Assembly: GCA_046347155.1 (NCBI GenBank)
Contig: JAXMGT010000002.1
Location: forward strand, 496,001 to 560,000
Direction of reading: 5' to 3'
DNA length: 64,000 bases
Source of the DNA: RPQJ01 sp046347155
GTDB lineage: Bacteria > Pseudomonadota > Gammaproteobacteria > Steroidobacterales > Steroidobacteraceae
In this document: piece after piece, positions 7,959 through 15,782 of the stretch
How the letters are laid out: each line of letters opens with the position of its first letter
Numbering within the stretch: position 1 is the first letter of the stretch
Program-made: the position numbers and the translations under genes
The notes under the pieces: generated by a model
Told to the model about the DNA's origin: nothing
Databases searched by the model: none
Seen by the model: only the letters and a program-made list of their open reading frames with translations

Positions 7959-9425
7959 GTGCGGAGATGCGGGCCGTTGCTCGTCCTCGCGCTCGCGCTC
8001 GCCGCGGGCTGCACGCGCGGGCCCGACCCGGAGCGCCTCGAGGCCGACGTGCAGGCCCGGGTCGACGCGATCTTCGGCCGCCGCGTGCTCGAGGTCGAGT
8101 CGTTCAGGCGCCAGGGCAGTGCGCCGTTCCGTGCCGCCGAGGACGGCGCGAAGCAGGTGATCGTCTACTACAACGCGCGCTTCCGGATGAAGGAGGCCTA
8201 CGATCCCTCGGACTGGCAGGGCCTCGGGCCGGCCATGATCACGAGCGCGATCGGGGCCGCGGACGAGGGCGTGACGGGACTCCGGTCCGGCCGCAACGAA
8301 CCCGGGACGGAACTCCGCGCGTACGGGTCGATCGTCTACCGCGCGACGAAGGATGGCTGGTCGCCCGCCGATACGCTCGGCCCGAGACCCGCGGAGGCGG
8401 TCGCCGCGGTCGCGAACGAGTCCGACGCCGAGGAGATGATGCGGCGTCTGGCCGACCTGGTGCAGAAGGCGCCGGCCCGCCGCGGCACGAACGACGCGAT
8501 CATCACCGAGGAGCTCGCGCAGGCGCTCGCCAACATCCGGATGCGCACCGAGCGCAGCGGCGAGCGCATCGTCATCGCGGCCGGGTCCGAGGGGGGCGAA
8601 TACTCGCGGTTCCTGGCCTCGCTGGTCGGGCGCCTGAACCGCAAGTCGACCATCGAGGTTGCGTCGACGGCGGGCAGCGTCGAGAACGCGCTGCTCGTCG
8701 ACCGGAACGACGCGCGGGCGGGCATCGTCCAGAGCGACGTGGCGGCGGCGGCCGTCACCGGCGACGGCTTCTTCTCGGGCACGGGACCGCTCGGCCACCT
8801 GCGCGCCGTGGCGAGCCTGTTCCCGGAGCCCGTTCACGTCGTCGTGCGCGCGGACTCAGGGATCACGACGATCGCGGACCTGGCGGGCCGGCGCGTCTCG
8901 CTCGGCCGGGTGGCGTCCGGAACGCGGCAGACAGCGCTCAGGCTGCTCGAGGCCGCCGGCGTGCCGCCGGGCGAGGTCGTCGGTGTCGAGGCGCCGACGC
9001 CGCAGCAGGCGCTCGAGCGACTGTCGGCCGGTGAGTTCGATGCGGTGATCGAGGTGGTCTCGGCGCCGTGGCGGCAGCTCGAGCTCGCGATGCAGGGCGG
9101 GCGCCTGAAGCTCTTGCCGCTCGATCCCGGCACGATCGAGGCGCTCGACGAGCAGGTCCACGGACTCGTCCCGCTCGACATCCCGGGCCGCACGTATCCC
9201 GGACAGGCCGACGACCTGCCGACCGTCGCCGCGACGGCGCTGCTCGTGGTCCGTGATGACGTGCCGGACGCGCTGGTGCGCGACACGCTCGAGCTCATGT
9301 ACGCCTCGGCCGCGAGCGGCGGGGCGGGGATGCAGGCGACCCGACTGTCGAAGGCCCGGGCCACCGACGGTATCACGATCCCGATGCACCCGGCCGCGGC
9401 CGGGTACTTCGGCCGGGCCGACTAG
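7959..9425 (+). CDS. TAXI-family solute-binding lipoprotein with extra N-terminal domain
   Basis: Exported protein of 488 residues. A signal peptide with lipobox LAAGC near residue 17 is followed by about 170 residues that I cannot assign. From about residue 200 there is a TAXI-type TRAP solute-binding domain (IVIAAGSEGGEYSRFLASL, DVAAAAVTGDG, HVVVRADSGITTIADLAGRRVSLG). TAXI proteins usually bind glutamate or dicarboxylates for a TRAP membrane component, but none is encoded nearby. The upstream neighbour is GltS. The GTG at 7959 begins just before the signal peptide. It could act as a sensor or with a distant transporter. Its stop overlaps the convergent DUF4239 stop in the bases CTAG. Confidence 0.8.
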   Translation: MRRCGPLLVLALALAAGCTRGPDPERLEADVQARVDAIFGRRVLEVESFRRQGSAPFRAAEDGAKQVIVYYNARFRMKEAYDPSDWQGLGPAMITSAIGAADEGVTGLRSGRNEPGTELRAYGSIVYRATKDGWSPADTLGPRPAEAVAAVANESDAEEMMRRLADLVQKAPARRGTNDAIITEELAQALANIRMRTERSGERIVIAAGSEGGEYSRFLASLVGRLNRKSTIEVASTAGSVENALLVDRNDARAGIVQSDVAAAAVTGDGFFSGTGPLGHLRAVASLFPEPVHVVVRADSGITTIADLAGRRVSLGRVASGTRQTALRLLEAAGVPPGEVVGVEAPTPQQALERLSAGEFDAVIEVVSAPWRQLELAMQGGRLKLLPLDPGTIEALDEQVHGLVPLDIPGRTYPGQADDLPTVAATALLVVRDDVPDALVRDTLELMYASAASGGAGMQATRLSKARATDGITIPMHPAAAGYFGRAD

Positions 9426-10210
9426 CGGAGCGGCGGCGGCGCGTCGACGATCGCCGTCGGACGCAGCGGCACCTCGATGACCGCCGGGTCGATGCTGATC
9501 AGCCCCGACAGCGGCGCGTAGAGTTCCAGGATCATCAGGATCGCACCGGCGCAGACAGTCGCCGACAGCGCGAGCGATACGATCGCGGTGCCGGAGCGTG
9601 GCCACACGAGCCCGAAGCCGAGGTAGATCGTCGATAGCCAGGCGACCAGCACGACGAGCAGCGGCATCTGCATGTGCGAGGTCGACATCTCGCCGAGCAG
9701 CAGGCTCTGCCGCTCGATCGTCGCGGCGACCTGTATCGCCTGGTCCCGGAGCCGTTGCTGCCGCGGGTCGTCCGCCGGCAGTGCGTGCATCCCGTCCTGC
9801 AGGTCCTCGAGGCACTGGCGCGGCGTCTTGCGCGCATCGGGCAGGCCCGTCGCGTGGTCGGGCCACATGATCCGCACCGCGATGCCGCCGCACACCCGGA
9901 GCTCGTCGCGCAGCGGCGCGGCGACCGGGCCGTAGCGCTCGAGCGTCCGGTCGACCGCGCCGAGGTCCGCCCCCAGTTCACGGAGGTCGCCCGACAGGCC
10001 GTCGTAGTAGCTCTTGGCCGAGTTGACGAAGAAGCCGAGCACAAGCGCCGTCAGCGTCACGACGAGTCCGATCGCCCGGATCACCGCATCGAGCGACTTG
10101 TCGTCCTTGTGATGATCGGGCAGGACCTTCCGCAGCAGCATGCCGAGGCCGGCGGCCGCGGACATCGCCAGCAGGCTGAGGGCGGCGATCGTGATCGGTT
10201 GCAGTTGCAT
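9422..10210 (-). CDS. DUF4239 family membrane protein
   Basis: Predicted membrane protein of 262 residues. Hydrophobic segments lie near residues 7-25 and 43-65, and two more near 195-245, with a soluble domain of about 130 residues between the pairs. This layout fits the DUF4239 family, distantly described as bestrophin-like. The function is unknown. Its stop overlaps the stop of the TAXI gene tail to tail. It lies downstream of, and nearly adjacent to, the small lipoprotein gene on the same strand, and the two may be co-expressed. Confidence 0.75.
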   Translation of the reverse strand: MQLQPITIAALSLLAMSAAAGLGMLLRKVLPDHHKDDKSLDAVIRAIGLVVTLTALVLGFFVNSAKSYYDGLSGDLRELGADLGAVDRTLERYGPVAAPLRDELRVCGGIAVRIMWPDHATGLPDARKTPRQCLEDLQDGMHALPADDPRQQRLRDQAIQVAATIERQSLLLGEMSTSHMQMPLLVVLVAWLSTIYLGFGLVWPRSGTAIVSLALSATVCAGAILMILELYAPLSGLISIDPAVIEVPLRPTAIVDAPPPLR

Positions 10211-10212
10211 CT

Positions 10213-10653
10213 CTAGTGCGTCGGTGGTGGTCCGAAAAGCCGTTGTGCGCGCGCGGTCTCGGCCTCGGTCGGTCGGTACTCGGTCCAGGGCTGGGTCGGC
10301 TTTTCCCGGTAGCGGATCACGCGCTGCGACAGGTCGAACTCGTACTCGGGGAAGACTTCGCGGATGTTGAAGAAGAGTGCGGGACAGAAGAACAGGATGT
10401 CCAGCGCGATGTTCCCGCCGCTCAGGTCGAGCGGCAGCACGCCGTAGAACGGCTCGAACCCCGGGCTCTCGACCTTGAACTCGTAGTTGCCGAAAGTCGT
10501 CGTGCCGAACTTCTCGGTGCGGGGCACGGCCGTGCCCGTCGACTCCTTGACCTGCAGCGTCGATCCGTCCTGCGCGGACGTGAAGCTCGTCGTCGCCGAG
10601 CAGCCGGCCAGTGCCCCGGCGGCCAGTACGATCAGTGCTGAATGGCGGTTCAT
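10213..10653 (-). CDS. Small lipoprotein of unknown function
   Basis: Protein of 146 residues with a lipoprotein signal peptide and lipobox (LAAGALAGC, lipidated Cys18). The mature part contains a beta-rich region (TTTFGNYEFKVESPGFEPFYG), a short hydrophobic stretch (NIALDILFFCPALFF near 80-95) and a charged C-terminus. I do not recognise the family. The ATG at 10653 was chosen because it begins the signal peptide. A purine-rich ribosome-binding segment (GGGAGA on the coding strand) lies just upstream. It precedes the DUF4239 gene by two bases. Confidence 0.7.
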   Translation of the reverse strand: MNRHSALIVLAAGALAGCSATTSFTSAQDGSTLQVKESTGTAVPRTEKFGTTTFGNYEFKVESPGFEPFYGVLPLDLSGGNIALDILFFCPALFFNIREVFPEYEFDLSQRVIRYREKPTQPWTEYRPTEAETARAQRLFGPPPTH

Positions 10654-10990
10654 GTTTCCATCTCCCTGGAGGTTGTCATCGGTTCCGTGCTTCGAAGTCG
10701 TGCGGCCCGGACGGTCTGGCGGGCCGGCGGGCGGCCGCCGGCCGGCGCACCCGTGCGAGTGAGCGAGGCTGAAGGCGTCCGAGGGCCCGGCTGCAGCGTC
10801 GGCCAGCAGCGCCCTGCAGCGGGTCCTTTCGGCGGTCCTGCGATCGCTGCGCGCGTGCGGCAGCGGTTCATCCGGGAGGGTATCGTCCACCACGCCCGGC
10901 AACGGTATCGTGCAGCGTCCATGTGCCCGTCGCTGTTGTTCCCGAGGAAGAGCCTAGACGGGATCGCGGGGCGTTTACAATCCTCGGATC
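10654..10990. other. Divergent intergenic region between lipoprotein gene and APE operon
   Basis: 337 bases with no plausible gene. The left part is very GC-rich, with GGCCGG-type clusters and no clear promoter for the minus-strand lipoprotein. The right end carries the candidate promoter of the aryl-polyene operon. No riboswitch or terminator hairpin with a T-run was recognised. Confidence 0.6.
10955..10981 (+). promoter_or_regulatory. Candidate promoter of the first APE operon
   Basis: TAGACG at 10955-10960 and TACAAT at 10976-10981 with a short 15-base spacer. The hexamer ends nine bases before the ATG at 10991, so the transcript would be nearly leaderless. Confidence 0.4.
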
Positions 10991-11791
10991 ATGGATGAAC
11001 CTGGCCTCGAACGGGACCGGGCGCGACGAGACTGGTACTTGTGGCGTCTCTTCGGCACCGCGACGTCGTTTGCGCTGTTCGGCCTCGGCGGTGTACTGCT
11101 GGGCGCGATCGTGTTCCCGCTCCTCCGGCTGTTGCCCGGCAGCCCGGCCGCGCGCCGGTCGCGCGCCCGCGCGATCGTGCGGGGTTCGTTCAGGCTGTTC
11201 ATCGGCTACATGTCCCGGATGGGCGTGATCAGCTACGAGATCTCGGGCGGCGAGCGACTGGGACGGCCCGGGCAGCTGATCGTGGCGAACCATCCGTCAT
11301 TGATCGACGTCGTCTTCCTGATCGCGCTGACGCCCGATGCCGGCTGCGTCGTGAAAGGGGCCTTGTTCCGGAATCCGTTCACCCGTGGCGCGGTCCGCGA
11401 GGCGGGCTACTGCAGCAACGCCACGACGGCCGAGATGATCGAGGCATCGGAGGCGGCCCTCGGGCAAGGCCAGGCACTGATCGTGTTTCCGGAGGGCACG
11501 CGGAGCAGGCCCGGCCGGCCGATGGAATTCCATCGAGGCGCGGCCAGCATCGCCGTCAAGGCGGCGCGCGTCGTCACGCCGGTCTTCATCCGGGTTTCAC
11601 CGACGACGCTGACGAAGGCGGAGCCCTGGTACCACATTCCGTATCGCAGGCCCCACTGGCAGCTGCGGGTCGGCGACGACCTCGATCCCGGCACGGAGCC
11701 ACGATGCTCGGCGCCGCCGGTCGCGTCACGCCGGTTCAACGAGGTCCTGCTCGACGTGTTCCAAAAGGACCTCGCCGGGCACGGTGGATGA
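10991..11791 (+). CDS. Lysophospholipid acyltransferase-like protein (PlsC fold) of APE cluster
   Basis: Membrane-associated acyltransferase of 266 residues. The catalytic motif NHPSLID gives His101 and Asp106, and the substrate motif FPEGTRS lies at 166-172. One or two hydrophobic segments lie near residues 23-50. In aryl-polyene clusters such an enzyme is thought to help attach the polyene acyl chain to a lipid carrier. It is the first gene of the plus-strand block running to 17471. Glycerolipid synthesis is the alternative role, but the context favours the pigment pathway. Confidence 0.85.
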   Translation: MDEPGLERDRARRDWYLWRLFGTATSFALFGLGGVLLGAIVFPLLRLLPGSPAARRSRARAIVRGSFRLFIGYMSRMGVISYEISGGERLGRPGQLIVANHPSLIDVVFLIALTPDAGCVVKGALFRNPFTRGAVREAGYCSNATTAEMIEASEAALGQGQALIVFPEGTRSRPGRPMEFHRGAASIAVKAARVVTPVFIRVSPTTLTKAEPWYHIPYRRPHWQLRVGDDLDPGTEPRCSAPPVASRRFNEVLLDVFQKDLAGHGG

Positions 11792-11793
11792 AA

Positions 11794-11799
11794 TATAAT
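11794..11799 (+). promoter_or_regulatory. Consensus minus-10 hexamer before the first ACP gene
   Basis: A perfect TATAAT in otherwise GC-rich DNA at the end of the acyltransferase gene, 22 bases before the ACP start. No good minus-35 box is visible, so an internal promoter is only tentative. Confidence 0.3.
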
Positions 11800-11821
11800 C
11801 AGCGCCTAGTGGGGGCAGCCA

Positions 11822-12085
11822 ATGAGCGCAGACTTGCGATCCAAGGATGAGATCCTCGAACGCGTGCGTGCCGCGCTGTCGGATTTGTTCGAAATCGACG
11901 CTGCCCGGGTCACCCTCGACGCCAATCTCTATCACGACCTCGAGATCGACAGCATCGATGCGATCGACCTGATGGACCGGATGAAGCGCGAAACCGGACT
12001 CAAGCTCGCGCCGGAGGACTTCAGGGCGGTGCGCACCGTGTCCGATCTCGTGGACACGGTCCACAGGATGGTGCAGCAGTCGTGA
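11822..12085 (+). CDS. Acyl carrier protein 1 of APE cluster (ApeF-like)
   Basis: Acidic 87-residue carrier protein. The phosphopantetheine attachment site is Ser44 in LEIDSIDAIDLMDRM. The following helix FRAVRTVSDLVDTVHRMV completes the four-helix ACP fold. It would carry the growing polyene chain as a thioester. A GGGGG ribosome-binding stretch lies just upstream. The stop overlaps the following dehydratase start in four bases (GTGA). The local sequence resembles the ApeF group, distinct from the second ACP at 20 kb. Confidence 0.9.
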   Translation: MSADLRSKDEILERVRAALSDLFEIDAARVTLDANLYHDLEIDSIDAIDLMDRMKRETGLKLAPEDFRAVRTVSDLVDTVHRMVQQS

Positions 12086-12453
12086 CCGGGAGCGCCGCCT
12101 GCGCGCGCTCGCCGGTCGTGGACCAGGTGCGGCGCGAGGGGGACGACCGGCTCGCCTGCCGTCTCCGCGTCCCGACGGACGACGATTCCCTCCGCGGCCA
12201 CTTCCCGGGCCTCGCGATCGTGCCGGGGATGATGGTCGTGGACTGGGCGGCGGGCCTCGCGGCCCGATACTTCGACGTGGGGCCGTTCGTGGGCATGGTC
12301 TCCGGCAAGTTCCGCCGGCCGCTGCGGCCCGGCGACGTGCTGGACCTGACGATCGAATGGCAGCGCGGACAGGGCCGCCTGCGCTACGCCTGCCACCTCG
12401 GCGCCATCGAATGCGCGCGCGGAACGCTGGAGTTCGGGCGTGACACGGCATGA
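12082..12453 (+). CDS. Hotdog-fold 3-hydroxyacyl-ACP dehydratase-like protein (ApeI-like)
   Basis: Protein of 123 residues with a FabA/FabZ-like motif GHFPGLAIVPGMMVVD near residues 46-61. The catalytic-type His is in GHFPG and the usual acidic partner is an Asp (VVDWA) instead of the FabZ Glu, as in ApeI-like sequences. It would remove water from 3-hydroxyacyl-ACP to build the conjugated chain. It is translationally coupled to the ACP upstream (GTG start at 12082) and overlaps the glycosyltransferase by 14 bases. An accessory or inactive role is possible, because three other dehydratase-like domains occur in the cluster. Confidence 0.78.
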   Translation: MTGSAACARSPVVDQVRREGDDRLACRLRVPTDDDSLRGHFPGLAIVPGMMVVDWAAGLAARYFDVGPFVGMVSGKFRRPLRPGDVLDLTIEWQRGQGRLRYACHLGAIECARGTLEFGRDTA

Positions 12454-13180
12454 CCCCTGCGCCGTCGTTCCGGTCTACGACCACGAGGACGCGGTCGGCG
12501 TCGTCGTCGAGGGATTGCGCGCCGCCGGGCTGAAGTGCTTCCTGGTCGACGACGGATCCGGGCCGGCCTGCGCGGCCCGTCTCGACGCGATTGCCGCGGG
12601 GGATCCTGGCGTCACGCTGCAGAGGCTCGCCCGGAACTCCGGCAAGGGCGCGGCCGTGATCGCCGGGCTGCGCGCCGCCGCCGCGGCCGGCCACACCCAT
12701 GCGATGCAGATCGACGCGGACGGCCAGCACGACGCCGCGGACGTGGCCCGGTTCCTCGACGAGTCACGCGCGCATCCCGCGGCGCTCGTGTGCGGGCGCC
12801 CCGTCTTCGGTGACGACATGCCGGCGTCGCGCCGCTATGGACGCTACCTGACCCATGCGATGGTCTGGGTGAACACGTTGTCGCTCGAGATTCCCGACGC
12901 GATGTGCGGATTCCGCGTGTATCCGCTGGACGCCGTACTGGCGCTGCTCGACGAGGTGACGCTCGGGTCGCGCATGGACTTCGACGTCGAACTGATCGTC
13001 AGGCTGCACTGGCGCGGCGTCCCGATGCGGTGGCTGGACACGCGAGTTGCCTATCCCGCGGACGGCGTGTCCCATTTCCGTCCCTGGGCCGACAACGTCC
13101 ACATCACGGCGATGCACACCCGCCTGTTCTTCGGCATGCTCGCGCGCCTGCCGGCGCTCCTCGCCCGGGCGGACACGTGA
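12440..13180 (+). CDS. Family 2 glycosyltransferase of APE cluster
   Basis: Protein of 246 residues with the GT-A nucleotide-sugar fold: VVPVYDHED at the start, FLVDDGS at 34-40, NSGKGAAVIAGL, and the metal-binding IDADGQHD with Asp92 and Asp94. It is similar in pattern to dolichol-phosphate mannosyltransferase-like GT2 enzymes but lacks a long membrane anchor. In aryl-polyene clusters a GT2 domain is often fused to a lipid A-type acyltransferase. Here the two are separate genes joined by a GTGA overlap. It probably adds a sugar during assembly of the lipid anchor. The GTG start at 12440 lies inside the dehydratase gene. Confidence 0.88.
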   Translation: MTRHDPCAVVPVYDHEDAVGVVVEGLRAAGLKCFLVDDGSGPACAARLDAIAAGDPGVTLQRLARNSGKGAAVIAGLRAAAAAGHTHAMQIDADGQHDAADVARFLDESRAHPAALVCGRPVFGDDMPASRRYGRYLTHAMVWVNTLSLEIPDAMCGFRVYPLDAVLALLDEVTLGSRMDFDVELIVRLHWRGVPMRWLDTRVAYPADGVSHFRPWADNVHITAMHTRLFFGMLARLPALLARADT

Positions 13181-14169
13181 ACGGTCCCAGGGTGGACCGC
13201 GGCGCCCGATGGTCGGCCATCGAGGAGCGCGGATCGATGGCGCCGATGCGCGCGATGCTTGCGGCGCTGCGCTGGCTCCCGCGCTGGTGCCTGGTCCCGG
13301 TGGCGAGACTCGTGTCGCTTTATTTCATGCTGACCGGGCGCGAGGCCCGCACCGCCTCCCGGGACTACCTGTCGCGTTATGCACGCGCCTACCCCGATGA
13401 CGGCATCGCGCCCGGGCCGCTCACCTCCTATCGGCACTTCGCGGCGTTCGGCGACGCGATCCTGGACCGCCTCGCCGCCTGGGCGGGCAAGCTCAGGACC
13501 GGCGACATCGAATTCGAGAATCGGGACGAGTACCAGCGGCTGGTCGACTCCCGTCGCGGCGTGCTCCTGCTCGGTTCGCACCTCGGCAACATCGAGATGT
13601 GCCGGGCGCTCTGCAGCCTGGACCGCATCGTCCGGGTCAACGCGCTCGCGCACACCCGCCACGCGGGCAAGATCAATCGCCTGCTGGACGAGGCCGGCGC
13701 GGCCGACTTCCGGCTGTGGCAGGTCTCTGACCTCGATGCGGCGATGGCGCTCGACCTCCGCTCGCGCGTGGAGCGGGGCGAATGGGTCGTCGTGGCGGCC
13801 GATCGCCAGCCGCTGCACGGCGGCCGCACGGTGCCCGCGAACCTGCTGGGCCGCCCGGCCGCGTTCCCGATCGGGCCCTACGTGCTCGCGGCGCTGCTCG
13901 GCTGCCCGGTCTACCTGATGTTCTGCCTGCGGGTCCGCGGAAGGCACCGGTTCCTGGTCGAGCCGTTCGTCGAGCGGGTCGCCTGGCAGCACCGAAACGA
14001 CCGCGAGGCCGTGATCGCGCAACTCGCGCAGCGCTACGCGTCCCGGGTCGAATACCATCTGCGCATGGCGCCGCTGCAGTGGTTCAATTTCTACCCGTTC
14101 TGGTCCGGCGAACCCCGGGCCGGGCGGGCACCGGCCGTCGACGGCCCATCGGCGGCCCCGCGTGCGTAA
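13177..14169 (+). CDS. LpxL/HtrB-type lipid A acyltransferase-like protein
   Basis: Inner-membrane acyltransferase of 330 residues. A hydrophobic segment lies near residues 38-52. The HX4E catalytic motif SHLGNIE gives His135 and Glu140, and C-terminal PLQWFNFYPFW is characteristic of the LpxL/HtrB family. In this setting it would acylate a glycosylated lipid acceptor with the polyene chain. The GTG at 13177 overlaps the glycosyltransferase stop, so the two are translationally coupled. The thioesterase gene overlaps its last eight bases. Confidence 0.88.
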   Translation: MNGPRVDRGARWSAIEERGSMAPMRAMLAALRWLPRWCLVPVARLVSLYFMLTGREARTASRDYLSRYARAYPDDGIAPGPLTSYRHFAAFGDAILDRLAAWAGKLRTGDIEFENRDEYQRLVDSRRGVLLLGSHLGNIEMCRALCSLDRIVRVNALAHTRHAGKINRLLDEAGAADFRLWQVSDLDAAMALDLRSRVERGEWVVVAADRQPLHGGRTVPANLLGRPAAFPIGPYVLAALLGCPVYLMFCLRVRGRHRFLVEPFVERVAWQHRNDREAVIAQLAQRYASRVEYHLRMAPLQWFNFYPFWSGEPRAGRAPAVDGPSAAPRA

Positions 14170-14596
14170 GGCCGGCCGACTGCCGACCGACGTCGAGGTC
14201 GAGGTGCCGTTCCACGACGTCGACATCGCCGGGGTGGCCTGGCACGGCCACTACGCGAAGTACCTGGAGAATGCACGCTGGGCCCTGATGCATCGGATCG
14301 GCTACGGGCTCGAGCAGATGATCGAGTCCGGGTACGGCTGGCCCGTCGTCGAGCTCGAAATGAGGTTCCTGCGCTATGCGCGATTCCGCGACCGGCTCAC
14401 GATCCGGGCCTCGCTGATCGAGTGGGACAGCCGGCTCGTCATGCATTACCTCGTCAGCGACGCGTCGACCGGCGAACGGGTCGCGCGGGCCCGCAGCGTG
14501 CAGGTGGCCGTTGCGATCGCCAGCGGCGAACTGCAGTTCGTGTCACCACCCGCACTGGTCGAGCGGATATCGGCGGCCCTCGAAGGCGACAAGTGA
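14162..14596 (+). CDS. Acyl-CoA/acyl-ACP thioesterase, 4HBT hotdog family
   Basis: Protein of 144 residues with the YbgC-like 4-hydroxybenzoyl-CoA thioesterase signature FHDVDIAGVAWHGHYAKYLENAR near the N-terminus, where Asp in DVD is the likely catalytic acid. It could release or edit chains on the ACPs, or hydrolyse starter-unit thioesters. Thioesterases are a regular component of aryl-polyene clusters. The GTG start at 14162 overlaps the previous gene, and its stop overlaps the next start as GTGA. Confidence 0.87.
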   Translation: MRKAGRLPTDVEVEVPFHDVDIAGVAWHGHYAKYLENARWALMHRIGYGLEQMIESGYGWPVVELEMRFLRYARFRDRLTIRASLIEWDSRLVMHYLVSDASTGERVARARSVQVAVAIASGELQFVSPPALVERISAALEGDK

Positions 14597-15057
14597 CCGG
14601 CGGACCGGGGCTGGCGGACATCGGGGCATTGCTGCCGCACGGCACCGACGCCCGGTTGCTCGACCGCGTGACCGAGGTCGGGCCCGGCGGCCTCGTGGCC
14701 GAGGCGACCGTCGGGCGCAAGACGATCTTCTCCGAGCCGGACGGATCGCTGATGTCGTGGTACGCGGCCGAACTGATGGCGCAGGCGGTGTCGGCGTACT
14801 CTGCGGCCACCCGCGCGGGCGGTCCGCTCCCGCGCATCGGACTGCTGCTCGGCGTGCGCGACCTGCGATGCCAGTTGCCTCGCTTCGTCGCCGGATCCAG
14901 ACTTGCGGTGCGGGTCCAGGAGTCGACCCGTGACGATCGGGGCATGGCGGTCTTCGACTGCACGGTGGCCATGGAGGGGGTGGTGGTGGCGGCAGGGACG
15001 TTGACGGCCTACGAACCGGTGGACGCGCATGCGTTGCTGCGGGGCGATCCCACGTGA
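14593..15057 (+). CDS. ApeP-like hotdog dehydratase of APE cluster
   Basis: Protein of 154 residues resembling the ApeP/FabZ-like group: LLPHGTDARLLDRV at the N-terminus supplies the His, and SWYAAELMAQAVSAYSA near residues 55-70 supplies the Glu. It is predicted to dehydrate 3-hydroxyacyl-ACP, probably as a heteromer with an ApeI-type partner as I recall for E. coli. A second ApeP-like gene lies at 22355-22798. It is coupled on both sides, with the GTG start overlapping the thioesterase stop and the FabG start overlapping its stop. Confidence 0.8.
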   Translation: MTGGPGLADIGALLPHGTDARLLDRVTEVGPGGLVAEATVGRKTIFSEPDGSLMSWYAAELMAQAVSAYSAATRAGGPLPRIGLLLGVRDLRCQLPRFVAGSRLAVRVQESTRDDRGMAVFDCTVAMEGVVVAAGTLTAYEPVDAHALLRGDPT

Positions 15058-15782
15058 CTGAAACCGTGCTCGTGACGGGATCGAGCCGCGGGATCGGCCG
15101 GGCGATCGCGCTGCGGGCGGCGGCGGACGGTTACGACGTGGTGGTCCACTGCCGGTCGCGACTGGCCGACGCGGAGTCCGTCGCGGCGCTGGTGCGGGAG
15201 ACCGGCCGCAACGCGCGGGTCCTCGCCTTCGACGTCGCCGACCGCGAGGCGTGCGAGACGGCCATCGCGGCCGACATCGAAGTGCACGGCGCCTACTACG
15301 GCGTCGTCTGCAATGCCGGTTCGACCCACGACGTCGCGTTTCCCGCGATGTCCGCGGAGTCCTGGGATGGGGTCATCCGCACGAACCTGGACTCGTTCTA
15401 CAACGTCCTGCGACCGATCGTCATGCCGATGGTGCGCCGGCGGGCGCCCGGCCGGATCGTGACGCTCTCGTCGGTGTCGGGCCTGATGGGCAACCGCGGC
15501 CAGGTCAATTACAGCGCGGCCAAGGCCGGCGTGATCGGCGCCACCCGGGCGCTGGCCACCGAACTCGCCTCGCGGCGAATCACGGTCAATTGCGTGGCCC
15601 CCGGGTTGATCGACACCGACATGGCGCACGCGGACCTTCCAATCGACGAGATGCTGAAGGCCGTGCCGGCGGGTCGCGTGGGCACGCCGGACGAAGTCGC
15701 GGCGGTCGTGTCCTTCCTGCTGTCGCCCGGCGCGTCGTACGTGACCCGCCAGGTGATCGCCGTCAACGGTGGGCTCTGCTGA
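15054..15782 (+). CDS. 3-oxoacyl-ACP reductase (FabG/ApeQ-like)
   Basis: NADPH-dependent ketoreductase of 242 residues with the short-chain dehydrogenase fold. The cofactor motif TGSSRGIG lies at 8-15, NAG at 87-89, and the catalytic Ser140, Tyr153 and Lys157 (VNYSAAKAG) are intact. It would reduce the 3-keto group after each condensation. It is the only ketoreductase gene in the cluster. The GTG at 15054 and the overlap of its stop with the ketosynthase ATG (bases ATGA, 15779-15784 region) indicate coupled translation. Confidence 0.92.
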   Translation: MTETVLVTGSSRGIGRAIALRAAADGYDVVVHCRSRLADAESVAALVRETGRNARVLAFDVADREACETAIAADIEVHGAYYGVVCNAGSTHDVAFPAMSAESWDGVIRTNLDSFYNVLRPIVMPMVRRRAPGRIVTLSSVSGLMGNRGQVNYSAAKAGVIGATRALATELASRRITVNCVAPGLIDTDMAHADLPIDEMLKAVPAGRVGTPDEVAAVVSFLLSPGASYVTRQVIAVNGGLC

